Source: Arcticibacter pallidicorallinus (lineage in GTDB: Bacteria; Bacteroidota; Bacteroidia; Sphingobacteriales; Sphingobacteriaceae). Taken from it: a stretch of 64,000 nucleotides of DNA. Below, one piece after another: positions 45,420 to 56,114 of this stretch. The stretch spans positions 148,332 to 212,331 of the forward strand of contig NZ_PVTH01000007.1 of NCBI RefSeq assembly GCF_003002875.1, written 5' to 3'. The position numbers were made by a program, and so were the translations under genes. Each line of letters starts with the position of its first letter. Positions within the stretch are counted from its first letter, which is position 1. Below the pieces are notes generated by a model. That model saw only the letters and a list, made by a program, of their open reading frames with translations, did no database searches and had not been told where the DNA came from.

Positions 45420-48400
45420 ATGAAAAAATCTCTATTTCATAGAGTTAAATACTACAGGTATGTTCTCGCGTCAACGGGTAAGCTGTCATCCTTAGCAGTC
45501 TGTCTTCTAATCACTGCCCAGCCCGTCTTATCTTCAGCTGCTAAACCTTTTTCTGTACACATATCAAGCCCTGCAATTCTTCCAAGCCGTCCGCCTTTGA
45601 AGATTACGGGCGTTGTGACAGACGAAAAAGGTGAGACGCTACCCGGAGTATCAATCAAAGTGAAAGGAACTACCAGCGGCACCATTACTGACCTAAACGG
45701 CAAGTTCTCTATCTCTGTTGACGATCCTAAAGCCACACTAATATTTGCCTACATCGGGTATGTTTCCCAGGAGGTCTCTGTGGGAAACAAGGGCGCTCTT
45801 AAAGTTGCACTGAAGCCTGATTCGAAAATGCTTAACGACGTAGTGGTTGTAGGTTATGGTACGCAGACTAAGGAAGAGTTCACAGGTTCTGCGGCCAGGG
45901 TATCTGGTGAAGCACTAAAAGATGTGCCCGTTCAAAGTTTTGACCAGGGATTGGCGGGCAAGGCGACAGGCGTAAGTATTGCCCAGCCAAACGGAGTCTT
46001 GAATAATGCACCGGTAATTAGAATTCGCGGTATTAACTCGATCTCTCTGAGTTCCTACCCACTCATTGTTGTAGACGGGGTTCCTATTAATACAGGAAAC
46101 AGTTCTGGTAACTCACAAGTAGCTAACAATCCCCTGGGTGATATAAACCCTGCAGATATTGAGTCGATAAACGTCCTTAAAGATGCTGCCTCGACTGCAA
46201 TATACGGATCACGTGCCGCGGCCGGCGTGATTCTGGTTACAACGAAAAGCGGAAAGTCCGGTAAGCCAAAAGTGAACTATGAAGGTTGGGCAGGTATGAC
46301 AAACGCCACGCGTTTACCTGATCTGCTGGATGCCGGGCAATTCATGGAAATCAAGAATGAAGCTGTGCTGAACTCAAAGATGCTATCGAATAATCAAAAT
46401 AACGCATCGGTTCCTTCCGCTTCCTTCTTTCCCACTTATAATGAAGATGGATCGTTGGTAAATACAGACTGGTTTGACGAGGTGTATCAGACAGGCGTCT
46501 CTCAAAATCATAGTTTGAACGTCTCTGGTGGTTCAGAATCAACAAAGTATTATTTCTCAACTAATTACAGTAATCAGAAGGGTATCCTCAAAACCAATGA
46601 GTTTACAAGAAAGTCTGCACGCTTTAATGTCGATCACAAGTTATTGTCGTGGGTGAAACTGAGTGCTAATATCAATTACAATAACAGTCTGAATGCTTCG
46701 CCTCAAACGGGATCGCTGGAAGGAAACGCATTTCAGCTGACAGCGATAGCTCGGTTAGCAACCTTGTCAGCTCCTAACGTGTATGCACAGAATCCGGACG
46801 GTTCCTATAACATGAGCGCCACCAACACACTGGGTATGGGTAATAATACCGTATCGAGCAACTTTTTTAACCCCGCAGCTCTTCTGGAATACAATAACTA
46901 TTCGTCGGAGAACGACAGGATTATCGGAAACTTCTCGGTCGATGTCAACCTGGCAAAGAATCTTGTGTACAAGCTTAGCTATGGCATCGACCGTTTTAAA
47001 ATCGAGAATAAAGCTTTCGATAGTGCAACTCACGGGCCAGGTTTTGCTGCAGGGGGACAAGCGAACAACAACAGTATCTTAATCGACAATTGGAACCTTA
47101 CACAAACATTGTCTTATCAAAAGAGCTTTGCAGAGCTTCATAACCTTTCTTTTCTGGCCGGTTATGATGTTCAAAAATTCAATAACTCCTCATGGGGAGC
47201 ACAGCGAACCGGACTAGCAGATACTTTCTTTGATAGTTATCAGGGTTCATATCTCAATATTATTCCGGGAACGGGTAATAATTCCCTAAGTGAAAAAGCA
47301 TTTGCTTCGGTGTTCGGAAGGTTAAGCTATGACTTTGATAAAAAGTACTTCATCACGCTCAACTACCGCCGCGATGGTAACTCAGCTCTGGGTGCCGGTA
47401 AGAAGTACGGCGATTTCGGAGGTGTTTCAGGAGGATGGTCCTTGTCTCAGGAGGAGTTCTATAAGTCATCAGGACTTTCAGATATTATGAACAATGTAAG
47501 GTTTAGAGCAAGCTGGGGTAAGGTGGGTAATGGGAACCTGACAAATAACTACGGATCACTATCTCTTTATGAATCGGGTCTTTACGGGTCTGTTCCGACA
47601 TTCGCCTTTACTCAGGGAGGAAATGAGGAGTTAGGTTGGGAAACCAGTAAACAGACCAATATCGGTGCCGACCTGGGTTTTCTGAATGACAGGATTACTG
47701 TGGATTTGACCTATTACAATAACAACGTAGACGGCTTGATATTGAATGTGCCACAGGCGCCTTCCAAAGGCATTCCCGGCAATGCCATTCTTCAGAACGT
47801 TGGTGCTATGTACAACAAAGGTATAGAGGTCGGTATATCTGCCATGGTAATTAAAAAGGGCGATTTTACCTGGAATACCAACTTTAATTATACGCATAAC
47901 AAAAATCAGGTAACCGAACTTTTCGGTGAAGGTGCCGAAATAGTGGGCACAACAGCTACCGCCTCCGAAACTACTAACATTACCCGCGTAGGTTATTCGG
48001 TAGGTAGTCTGTATGGAGCGGTGACAGATGGTGTCAACCCTGAAAACGGACAGCGTATTTTTATCAATAAGGCAGGCGAAAGGATCCAGTACAGTCATTC
48101 TGTGCCATCCGGTCAGAGTCGCTGGACGTATCTTGACGGAACAACTGCTGCGGCGATAAGTGTTAATGATTACGCCCTGCTTGGAAACGCACTTCCGACC
48201 TTTTACGGAGGCTTTAACAATACATTCAAATACAAAAACTTCGATCTGGGCATCAGCTTTACCTATTCAGGTGGTAACTACATCCAGAATGGAACCAAAG
48301 GAACCTGGAGGGATCAGCGCTTCTGGAACAATACAACGGAGGTTTTGGAACGTTGGACTACGCCAGGTCAGAATACCGACATCCCGCGCGTGGTCATCGG

Positions 48401-48698
48401 GGATCTTCTGTCGAACGGTTCTTCTTTCCCGATATCCGAGAACGTAGAAAAGGCCGATTTTATCAGACTGCAAACCGCGTCTCTAGGGTATCGCATACCA
48501 GCAAAGGTACTCGGCAAGTCGGGAATAAGTTCTGTAAGGCTATATACGCAGGTGTTCAATGCATTTCTGATTACCAAATACAGCGGTCAGGACCCGGATA
48601 TCTCAGTGAACGGAAATACGAACACCACTCCCGGAGTTGACAAGAATTCAGTGCCTCAGGGAAGAACATTCACTTTCGGAGTCAACATCGGTTTTTAG
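45420..48698 (+). CDS. SusC/RagA-family TonB-linked outer-membrane transporter (second locus)
   Basis: 1092 residues. Signal region (about 15-40), carboxypeptidase-regulatory-like domain (about 60-135; ITGVVTDEKGETLPGVSI, FAYIGYVSQE), signature LNDVVVVGYGTQTKEEFTG, plug (VVDGVPINTG, INVLKDAASTAIYGSRAAAGV) and barrel ending FTFGVNIGF. Its partner SusD follows after 20 bases, then a metalloprotease and two M20 amidohydrolases. This gene order suggests uptake of peptides or N-acyl amino acids rather than glycans, as for the RagAB peptide system; that is inference. Confidence 0.96.
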   Translation: MKKSLFHRVKYYRYVLASTGKLSSLAVCLLITAQPVLSSAAKPFSVHISSPAILPSRPPLKITGVVTDEKGETLPGVSIKVKGTTSGTITDLNGKFSISVDDPKATLIFAYIGYVSQEVSVGNKGALKVALKPDSKMLNDVVVVGYGTQTKEEFTGSAARVSGEALKDVPVQSFDQGLAGKATGVSIAQPNGVLNNAPVIRIRGINSISLSSYPLIVVDGVPINTGNSSGNSQVANNPLGDINPADIESINVLKDAASTAIYGSRAAAGVILVTTKSGKSGKPKVNYEGWAGMTNATRLPDLLDAGQFMEIKNEAVLNSKMLSNNQNNASVPSASFFPTYNEDGSLVNTDWFDEVYQTGVSQNHSLNVSGGSESTKYYFSTNYSNQKGILKTNEFTRKSARFNVDHKLLSWVKLSANINYNNSLNASPQTGSLEGNAFQLTAIARLATLSAPNVYAQNPDGSYNMSATNTLGMGNNTVSSNFFNPAALLEYNNYSSENDRIIGNFSVDVNLAKNLVYKLSYGIDRFKIENKAFDSATHGPGFAAGGQANNNSILIDNWNLTQTLSYQKSFAELHNLSFLAGYDVQKFNNSSWGAQRTGLADTFFDSYQGSYLNIIPGTGNNSLSEKAFASVFGRLSYDFDKKYFITLNYRRDGNSALGAGKKYGDFGGVSGGWSLSQEEFYKSSGLSDIMNNVRFRASWGKVGNGNLTNNYGSLSLYESGLYGSVPTFAFTQGGNEELGWETSKQTNIGADLGFLNDRITVDLTYYNNNVDGLILNVPQAPSKGIPGNAILQNVGAMYNKGIEVGISAMVIKKGDFTWNTNFNYTHNKNQVTELFGEGAEIVGTTATASETTNITRVGYSVGSLYGAVTDGVNPENGQRIFINKAGERIQYSHSVPSGQSRWTYLDGTTAAAISVNDYALLGNALPTFYGGFNNTFKYKNFDLGISFTYSGGNYIQNGTKGTWRDQRFWNNTTEVLERWTTPGQNTDIPRVVIGDLLSNGSSFPISENVEKADFIRLQTASLGYRIPAKVLGKSGISSVRLYTQVFNAFLITKYSGQDPDISVNGNTNTTPGVDKNSVPQGRTFTFGVNIGF

Positions 48699-48718
48699 AT
48701 CCCATTAAATCATTTCAC

Positions 48719-50167
48719 ATGAAAACTACACATAAAGGTCTATTCAAAACATACATCTTCAGGTTAAGCTGCATGGCAGTTGGATTGGGCTCCACGCTTA
48801 CAGCCTGTGATGAAAAAGAACTGCTGAATCCTCTGCCTGAGACGTCCGTTCAGGCAGACCTGGTGTTCTCAACACCATCCCGCGTACTTGGGCAGGTTAA
48901 CGGCTTATACAAGTCGCTGAAACACGGGAATTTCCTAGGCGGCCGCTACCCGATGCTGAGCGATATCCGCGGGGAAGAGTTTCTTAATCGTCTGAATAAT
49001 ATCTTTACAGGTTACGATGCATGGAACCATACTATTAACTCAGGTTCCAATGATGCATTAACAACTTGGAGCTCGGCCTACGCAGCAATCAATCTATCCA
49101 ATCTTCTGATTGACGGACTTGCAGCGAACCCCGATGTCGTATCCGCAGAGATAAAGGCACAATATATTGCAGAGGCAAAATTTGTACGGGCACTATCTTA
49201 CTATAGCCTGATTACGTTCTACGGTCAGCCTTATGTGAAGGATGGAGGCGCCTCATCTGGCATTCCTCTGCGTCTGTCCGGACAGATGACTTCTGCTAAC
49301 AATAGTTTGCCGAGCAGTACTGTAGCAGAGATATACACTCAAATCCTGAAGGATCTCGATGAAGCTGAAGCGAGTCTGCCACTTACATATAGCTCAGCGC
49401 TGCTCAATACAACGAGGGCGCACAAAAATACCGCCATTGCGCTTAAGACAAGGGTTTACCTCACCATGGGAATGAACGACAGGGTTATTCAGGAAGCACA
49501 GAAAATCGTTCCGGAAGCAGCACCTTTCAGGTCAGCAACCGGAGTTGCTCATCAGCTTCAGCCGAGCATTCTGACCGTCTTCCGGTCAGACTATACGACT
49601 ACAGAATCAATCCTTTCTATGCCCATGACCGCTCTTGACTATGTATCCGGTCAAAGTTCGTTAGGTTACGAGTTCAATACCAATCAGGAATATAGCATGA
49701 ACCCCATGGGAATCTTTGGAGACCCAACCTGGAGAAGTACAGATGCGAGAAAAACCATGTTCAGGACTAACACCAGTGGTACTTATTTGACCAAGTACAT
49801 GCATCCAACATTTCTGGACTATGTGCCGGTATTAAGATATTCAGAAGTTCTCCTCAATTATGCAGAGGCAGCTGCTAAATCCGGCAATCTTGCCAAAGGA
49901 GCAGAGTTGCTTACGGCTGTGAGACAACGATCAGACGCAGGGTATAGCTTTCCCGCTTCCGCGATTTCCAGCGGGGAAGCACTGGTTAATACCATCCTTA
50001 TAGAGCGCAGAATTGAGTTCCTCGGTGAAGGCTTACGATCTAATGATTTGTTAAGAAATTTGCTTCCAATTCCGTCCAAAGGTACAGCACCGTCAATTTC
50101 TCCTGGCCAGCCTGAGTATATTTTCCCGATCCCGAACGCAGAGATCTCAGCAAATAACGACTTATAG
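48719..50167 (+). CDS. SusD/RagB-family lipoprotein (second locus)
   Basis: 482 residues. Lipoprotein signal with lipobox LTAC (Cys30), then DEKELLNPLPETSV, a usual SusD start, and the helical core (YIAEAKFVRALSYYSLITFYGQPYV; KTRVYLTMG; RYSEVLLNYAEAAAKSG; IERRIEFLGEGLRSNDLLR). It forms the ligand lid of the SusC barrel encoded just upstream. It is shorter than many SusD proteins, which is within family range. Confidence 0.95.
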   Translation: MKTTHKGLFKTYIFRLSCMAVGLGSTLTACDEKELLNPLPETSVQADLVFSTPSRVLGQVNGLYKSLKHGNFLGGRYPMLSDIRGEEFLNRLNNIFTGYDAWNHTINSGSNDALTTWSSAYAAINLSNLLIDGLAANPDVVSAEIKAQYIAEAKFVRALSYYSLITFYGQPYVKDGGASSGIPLRLSGQMTSANNSLPSSTVAEIYTQILKDLDEAEASLPLTYSSALLNTTRAHKNTAIALKTRVYLTMGMNDRVIQEAQKIVPEAAPFRSATGVAHQLQPSILTVFRSDYTTTESILSMPMTALDYVSGQSSLGYEFNTNQEYSMNPMGIFGDPTWRSTDARKTMFRTNTSGTYLTKYMHPTFLDYVPVLRYSEVLLNYAEAAAKSGNLAKGAELLTAVRQRSDAGYSFPASAISSGEALVNTILIERRIEFLGEGLRSNDLLRNLLPIPSKGTAPSISPGQPEYIFPIPNAEISANNDL

Positions 50168-50206
50168 CAACAAATTATCCATTCATCTTCTATATCATGA
50201 CTGCTA

Positions 50207-52744
50207 ATGAAACTATATTCTAAAATTTTTCTGGGCCTGATGGCCTTGACGGCCACATCCTATTCGACAGCTTTTGCTCAGACGAAGCCTGTCGAAAGTA
50301 CGCAGGGACCAAATGTTCGGAGTATGCAGAAATTCGAAGGCTATTTTGATTTCTATTACGATGACAAAAGCGGTAAGGTCTATCTTGAAGTAGATAAGCT
50401 GGATACCGAGTTCTTATATTTCAGATCGCTTAGCAGCGGTGTCGGTAATGGAGGGCCTGAAAGGGGACAAGCGTCATCTGCAATAGTCAAGTTTGTCAAG
50501 GCAGGCCCGAAAATTCTCTTAGTACAGCCAGTGTACAATTACCGGGCTATCACAACTAATAAAGATCAGATCAAGGCCGTAGATAACAACTTCGCAAAGT
50601 CTGTAGTCTTCGGCTTCACGCCAGTCTCCACTGTCGGTGGCAAATACATCCTTGATCTGACTCCCTTTATCATTCGGGATAGTCAGGGTATCACCTCCAG
50701 ATTGGGCGTTGCCCGTGTAAGCGGACCTGTCTCGGCAAGAAGTGCAGCCCCTTCAGGCTCCTACAAACTTGACGAATCACGCTCAGCGGTCTTCATGGAA
50801 AATACGAAGAACTTTCCGAAGAACACCGAGTTTGAATCCCTGCTTACTTTTACCGGAGGCAATCCAAATGCTAATCCCTGGGGCGGAGGCATAGACATTG
50901 CTCCTGATCCAACAGCAATCACCATCCAGATGCACCAGTCGTTCGTGGAGCTTCCAGAAGCTGGATATACACCTCGGGAGTTCGATCCACGCTCTGCCTT
51001 TGGTCAGTTCGCTTATATGGATTTCTCAGCACCTATGACTGAGCCGATAGTTAAGCGTTTCATAAGACGTCATCGCTTACAGAAAAAAAAACCCGGGTCT
51101 GCAGTTAGCGAGGCTGTAAAGCCGATCGTGTACTATGTTGACCGTGGCGCGCCGGAGCCAATAAAAAAGGCTTTAATTGACGGTGGCGCATGGTGGAATC
51201 AGGCTTTTGAGGCCGCCGGATATAAAAATGCTTTCCAGATAATGGAGTTACCTGAGGGCGCTGATCCCATGGATATCCGCTATAATGTAGTGAACTGGAT
51301 TAACCGCTCAGGCAATCCAAACAGAGGATTTTCTTCAGGTGCCTCGTTCCTTGATCCACGAACAGGTGAAATCATCAAGGGCGTGGTAACTCTCGGTTCA
51401 GACAGGCACCGCCAGGATTACCTGATCGCTGAAGGTTTGCTTCTCCCTTATGAAACGGGTAAGCCCGTTACTGATGCCATGGAAAAGATGGCCCTCTCAA
51501 GAATCAGGCAGCTATCTGCTCATGAAATTGGCCACACCCTGGGCTTCAATCATAACTTCGCTGCCAGTCCAAAAGGCCGTGCCTCCGTAATGGACTATCC
51601 CTATCCTCGCTTCTCTTTGAAACCGGACGGAACCGTCGATATTTCGGACGCCTACGGCGAAGGCATAGGAGAGTGGGATAAGCGTGCAGTAATGTGGGGT
51701 TACAGTGAGTTCGACAAGGGGACAGATGAACATGCCGGACTCGAGAAGATCATGCAAGAGACGCTGGCTAAGGGGTTTATTTATATCCCGGATATCGGCG
51801 GACATGTCCATCCTACCTCTCACCAGTGGGATGATGGAGCAAATCCTATTGATCAGCTCAGCAATATCATGAAGGTGCGTAGAAATATCCTCGATAAATT
51901 CTCCGAAAAAGCGATACCGGATGGTCAGCCGATGGCTACTATCGAAAAAGTACTGGTTCCTGCCTATCTCCTGCATCGCTATCAGATCGAAGCAGTTGCC
52001 AAATCCATCGGAGGCTTATACTTTACCCACGCCGTTAAGAACGACGGTCAGGTGGTAACCCGGATGGTCGAACCAAAAGAACAGTGGCGCGCCTTTGAGT
52101 CACTGATGACTACAATCAGTCCCGATGCCCTTAGTCTGCCCGAAAAGCTCATTCAAATGATTCCCCCAAGGCCTTCCGGCTACCCGGCATCCGTAGAGAC
52201 CTTCAAGGGGTATACAGGTCCAACATTCGATCCAATTGCCGCGGCGGAAACAGCAACAAGCAGCACCCTCTCATATTTACTAAATGCGGAGCGCGCAAGT
52301 CGCCTTGTAGAATACAATGCAAGGGACAGCAAATATCCGGGCTTTATAGAAATTGCCGACAAGCTCATAGAACGAACCTGGAAAACCCCGTTGTCCACGG
52401 GCTACAAAGGTGAGCTTCAAACCATGGTCAATAACCAGGTCTTGAAATATCTCATCATGCTGGCTGCCGATACAAAAACTTCAGAAATCGTCAGAGGTCA
52501 GGCTCTTTATGAGCTGGGAGAGCTTCAGCAATGGATGAAAGCAAAACTCAGCGGCTCTGCACCGCGACAAAAAGCAAACCTCCTTTTCGCCCTTGCGCAG
52601 ATGGATGAGTTTAAGGCAAACCCCAACAAATTCGAAACACCTGCTTCAGCGGATATGCCTCCGGGAGCACCTATCGGTATGCCGGGAATGGATTTCCTGA
52701 ATACAGATGCTTGTGCCCATCCATGTTCTTTCAACGAAAGGTAA
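50207..52744 (+). CDS. Exported zinc metalloprotease (DUF5117/DUF4953-type, metzincin-like)
   Basis: 845 residues, signal peptide 1-25 (ends AFAQ). The zinc site HEIGHTLGFNH (about 438-448, HExxHxxGxxH) is followed by the Met-turn SVMDYPYPR. The N-terminal half (DUF5117, about 50-290) is typical of this Bacteroidota family. Predicted to cut peptides outside or in the periplasm. It sits between SusD and the M20 amidohydrolases, so the products may feed the same pathway. Confidence 0.92.
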   Translation: MKLYSKIFLGLMALTATSYSTAFAQTKPVESTQGPNVRSMQKFEGYFDFYYDDKSGKVYLEVDKLDTEFLYFRSLSSGVGNGGPERGQASSAIVKFVKAGPKILLVQPVYNYRAITTNKDQIKAVDNNFAKSVVFGFTPVSTVGGKYILDLTPFIIRDSQGITSRLGVARVSGPVSARSAAPSGSYKLDESRSAVFMENTKNFPKNTEFESLLTFTGGNPNANPWGGGIDIAPDPTAITIQMHQSFVELPEAGYTPREFDPRSAFGQFAYMDFSAPMTEPIVKRFIRRHRLQKKKPGSAVSEAVKPIVYYVDRGAPEPIKKALIDGGAWWNQAFEAAGYKNAFQIMELPEGADPMDIRYNVVNWINRSGNPNRGFSSGASFLDPRTGEIIKGVVTLGSDRHRQDYLIAEGLLLPYETGKPVTDAMEKMALSRIRQLSAHEIGHTLGFNHNFAASPKGRASVMDYPYPRFSLKPDGTVDISDAYGEGIGEWDKRAVMWGYSEFDKGTDEHAGLEKIMQETLAKGFIYIPDIGGHVHPTSHQWDDGANPIDQLSNIMKVRRNILDKFSEKAIPDGQPMATIEKVLVPAYLLHRYQIEAVAKSIGGLYFTHAVKNDGQVVTRMVEPKEQWRAFESLMTTISPDALSLPEKLIQMIPPRPSGYPASVETFKGYTGPTFDPIAAAETATSSTLSYLLNAERASRLVEYNARDSKYPGFIEIADKLIERTWKTPLSTGYKGELQTMVNNQVLKYLIMLAADTKTSEIVRGQALYELGELQQWMKAKLSGSAPRQKANLLFALAQMDEFKANPNKFETPASADMPPGAPIGMPGMDFLNTDACAHPCSFNER

Positions 52745-52760
52745 TTCCAAAATATTCAGT

Positions 52761-54422
52761 ATGACAACCATGAAGAAAATAGCAAACATAAGAACCCTCG
52801 GCAGGCATCTTTTCACTCTGATCGCTGTATTTGTGCTTAGTCCGGATACTTCATTCGGCCAGGAAATGAGTCCCGCTAAGCTGGATGCATTGAAAACTGA
52901 GTTGATCAAGGAGATCGACAGCAAGCAAAAGATGACTCAGGAAATGGTCGACATGGTGTTCAGCTTCGGTGAACTGGGTTTCCAGGAGGTAGAAACCTCC
53001 AAATACCTGACTGATATTCTCAAGAAAAACGGCTTCAGCATCGAGCATGGCATCTCAGGCATCTCCACTGCCTGGACGGCGAAGTGGGGTTCAGGTAAAC
53101 CCGTCATTGCAATCGGAAGTGATATCGATTGTATCCCAAAAGCATCTCAAAAGCCAGGTGTTGCCTATCACGACCCTATAATTGACGGAGCTCCCGGACA
53201 TGGTGAAGGCCATAACTCCGGTGTACCGTTAAACATCACAGCCATGCTTGCGCTTAAAAAGATCATGGAGAAAGAGAAGCTGTCGGGCACACTTGTATTG
53301 TGGCCAGGCGTTGCGGAGGAGCAGCTGGGCACAAAAGCGTACTATGTTCGGGACGGTTACTTCAAAGATGTTGATGCCTGCATCTTTACCCACGTAAGCA
53401 GTAACCTCGGTACAGGGTATGGACCGATCGGAACGAGCGGGATGATATCCGTAAAGTTCAATTTCGAAGGTGAAGCCGCTCATGCTGCAGGTGCTCCCTG
53501 GAAGGGCAGAAGCGCACTAGATGCAGTGGAGATCATGAATACTGCCTGGAATATGCACCGCGAACATATGCTGCCTGGTCAGCGCTCTCACTATGTCATC
53601 ACAGACGGAGGAGACCAGCCGAATGTTGTCCCCTCTAAAGCTTCTGTATGGTACTATTTCAGGGAGCAGGACTATCCCAAGGTGATGCAGATGTACAAGG
53701 ATGGCATCAAAATCGCTGAAGCGGCGGCTTCCATGACCGATACCAAAATGACTTACGAAGTCCTGGGTAGTGCATGGCCAGGTCACATGAATCAGCCTAT
53801 CGCCGAGGCGATGTACGAGAACATCAAGCAGGTTGGTCTTCCTTCCTGGAGCGACGCAGATCAGCAACTGGCTATCGCTACTCAGAAAGAGCTCAATCCA
53901 GATAACGCTGATTTGCATAAGGGACTTCCAACAACGCTGAGCCCTATCATGAAAATCGTTCCCGGGGCTTCTTTCAGTGGTGGTGGATCGGATGATATTG
54001 GAGATATTTCATGGAATGTGCCGACGATAGTTCTAGGTTATCCGTCCAATATTTCCGGTCTGAAAGGTCACGACTGGGCAAGCGCGATCTCCATGGCTAC
54101 ACCTATTGCACACAAAGGAGTCACCGCAGGAGCCAAGGCCGAGGCATTGACGGTTTTAGATATGCTGGTTAAGCCTGAAATCATTAAGGAAGCCTGGACC
54201 TATTTCAAAGATGTTCAGACCAAGGACACCAAGTATACGCCGATGATCTCCAAGACCGATAAACCCGCTATTACTTTAAATAAGAAAATAATGAATGAGT
54301 ACCGGGAGGAGATGAAGAAGTACTACTATAACCCGGCCAGGTACAAGACCTATCTGGAGCAGCTGGGTATCAAATACCCTACCGTCCGCAGCCAAAGCGT
54401 AAATACTCAAATCAGCAACTAA
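52761..54422 (+). CDS. Exported M20-family amidohydrolase (AbgB/p-aminobenzoyl-glutamate hydrolase-like), intact copy
   Basis: Start set at ATG 52761 (MTTMKKIANIRTLGRHLFTL); the frame is open back to 52707, but that part overlaps the protease gene and lacks a signal peptide. 553 residues. M20 metal-site segments: GAPGHGEGHN, PGVAEEQLG, FEGEAAHAAGAPWKGRSALDAVE, GGGSDDIGDISW and GHDWASAISMATPIAHKG. The family cleaves N-acyl or aminobenzoyl amino-acid conjugates. An exported form next to SusCD suggests scavenging of conjugated amino acids. A frameshifted paralog follows. Confidence 0.92.
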   Translation: MTTMKKIANIRTLGRHLFTLIAVFVLSPDTSFGQEMSPAKLDALKTELIKEIDSKQKMTQEMVDMVFSFGELGFQEVETSKYLTDILKKNGFSIEHGISGISTAWTAKWGSGKPVIAIGSDIDCIPKASQKPGVAYHDPIIDGAPGHGEGHNSGVPLNITAMLALKKIMEKEKLSGTLVLWPGVAEEQLGTKAYYVRDGYFKDVDACIFTHVSSNLGTGYGPIGTSGMISVKFNFEGEAAHAAGAPWKGRSALDAVEIMNTAWNMHREHMLPGQRSHYVITDGGDQPNVVPSKASVWYYFREQDYPKVMQMYKDGIKIAEAAASMTDTKMTYEVLGSAWPGHMNQPIAEAMYENIKQVGLPSWSDADQQLAIATQKELNPDNADLHKGLPTTLSPIMKIVPGASFSGGGSDDIGDISWNVPTIVLGYPSNISGLKGHDWASAISMATPIAHKGVTAGAKAEALTVLDMLVKPEIIKEAWTYFKDVQTKDTKYTPMISKTDKPAITLNKKIMNEYREEMKKYYYNPARYKTYLEQLGIKYPTVRSQSVNTQISN

Positions 54423-54436
54423 TCAAGGATCCCGAC

Positions 54437-56058
54437 ATGGTAACAAAAATGACAATTTCAAAGGGGTTAAGCGCTTTCGCGAAGGCCTGCCTGATAGCCG
54501 CAGCTGCACTCGTGTCCTACAAGGCCTCTGCACAAACCATTTCTCCCGCGAAGCTGGATGCATTGAAAACTGAACTGATGAAAGAGATCGACAAACAGCA
54601 GAAATTCACACAGGAGATGGTCGATATGGTATTCAGTTTCGGCGAACTGGGCTTTCAGGAAGTGGAAACATCGAAATATCTTACAGGCATCCTGCAAAAG
54701 AATGGTTTTAAAATAGAACAAGGTATCGCCGGTATCCCCACCGCCTGGACAGCGAAATGGGGATCTGGTAAGCCATTTATCGCGATAGGAAGTGACATCG
54801 ACTGCATTCCAAAGGCGTCTCAGAAGCCAGGTGTAGCTTACCACGATCCCATCATTGAAGGTGCCCCGGGACATGGGGAAGGTCATAATGCCGGCCAGCC
54901 CCTAAACATCACTGCCATCCTGGCTTTAAAGAAAATCATGGAGCGCGAAAAGATCCCTGGAACAATCATGCTCTGGCCCGGAGTAGCCGAAGAACAGCTC
55001 GGGTCGAAAGCCTATTACGTCCGCGAAGGCTACTTCAAAGATGTAGATGCATGTATCTTCACACATGTTGGCAATAACATGAGCACCAGCTATGGTGACG
55101 GCGGAGGAAATGGTATGGTCTCCGTCAAGTTCAATTTCGAAGGTGAGGCTGCACATGCTGCCGGTGCTCCCTGGAAAGGTCGAAGCGGTCTGGATGCCGT
55201 AGAGTTGATGAATCTGGGCTGGAACTATCACCGGGAGCACATGGAAACCACTCAACGTTCTCACTATGTAATTCCCGATGGGGGAGACCAGCCCAATGTG
55301 GTGCCGTCTAAAGCATCGGTATGGTACTACTTCCGCGAAAGATCTTACCCAAAGATCATGAAGATGTACAAAGACGGGATTAAGATCGCCGAGGCAGCAG
55401 CGAAGATGACGGATACTAAAATGACCTATGAAGTACTGGGCAGCGCATGGCCCGGTCATTTTAATCAGCCCATCGCTGAAGCGATGTATGAAAATATTAA
55501 GGCTGTAGGTCTGCCTGAATGGTCAGACGATGATCAGACCCTGGCAAAAGCTTTACAAAAAGAGCTGGGGTCGCCGGTAGAAGGCCTTCCGGGAACGCTG
55601 AGCGGTCTTGCAAACCAGCGATATCGCTCTCCGCCGGCGGCGGTGGTTCGGATGATATTGCCGATATCTCCTGGAACGTACCTACAATAGTACTCAGATT
55701 TCCTTCTAATATTCCAGGCTTACCTGGCCACCATTGGGCCAATGCCATTGCCATGGCGACTCCAATCGCCCACAAAGGTGTAACGGCAGGAGCAAAGGCT
55801 GAAGCGATGACACTCCTGGACATGTTCACCGATCCGGAAATCCTGAAAAGCGCAAAAGCTTATTTTGCCGACGTTCAAACGAAAGAAGTAAAATATACCC
55901 CGCTTATATCGGAAACTGATAAGCCGGCCATATTACTCAACAGGAAGATTATGGAGGAATTCAGACCGGAAATGAAGAAATACTACTATAACCCCGCGAA
56001 GTATAAGACCTACCTGGAGCAGCTTGGCATTAAGTATCCTACTGTTAAAAAGGATTAG
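54437..56058 (+). pseudogene. M20-family amidohydrolase paralog interrupted by a frameshift
   Basis: The first part (54437-55690) matches the intact upstream paralog almost residue for residue up to GLPGTLSGLA, then reads out of frame to a TAG at 55688-55690. A second frame continues the paralog: PAISLSAGGGGSDDIADISW and on to the natural end at 56058. The switch falls at the A run 55612-55614 (gcaaaccagcg); one extra A would give Ala-Lys-Pro-Ala and restore the full protein. This is either a real single-base deletion in a recent duplicate or a sequencing error in a short homopolymer. The signal peptide is intact. Confidence 0.85.
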
Positions 56059-56070
56059 GTTGTGTAGTGA

Positions 56071-56097
56071 GCCAGCAGCCGCACCGCTGCTGGCTTT
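56071..56097 (+). terminator. GC-rich hairpin after the frameshifted M20 gene
   Basis: GCCAGCAGC (56071-56079) and GCTGCTGGC (56086-56094) form a perfect 9-bp stem with loop CGCACC, followed by only TTTG. It lies 12 bases past the pseudogene's end and 18 bases before the next start. It may end or attenuate transcription, or only stabilise mRNA. Confidence 0.55.
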
Positions 56098-56114
56098 GAT
56101 ACAAATAGAAAATC

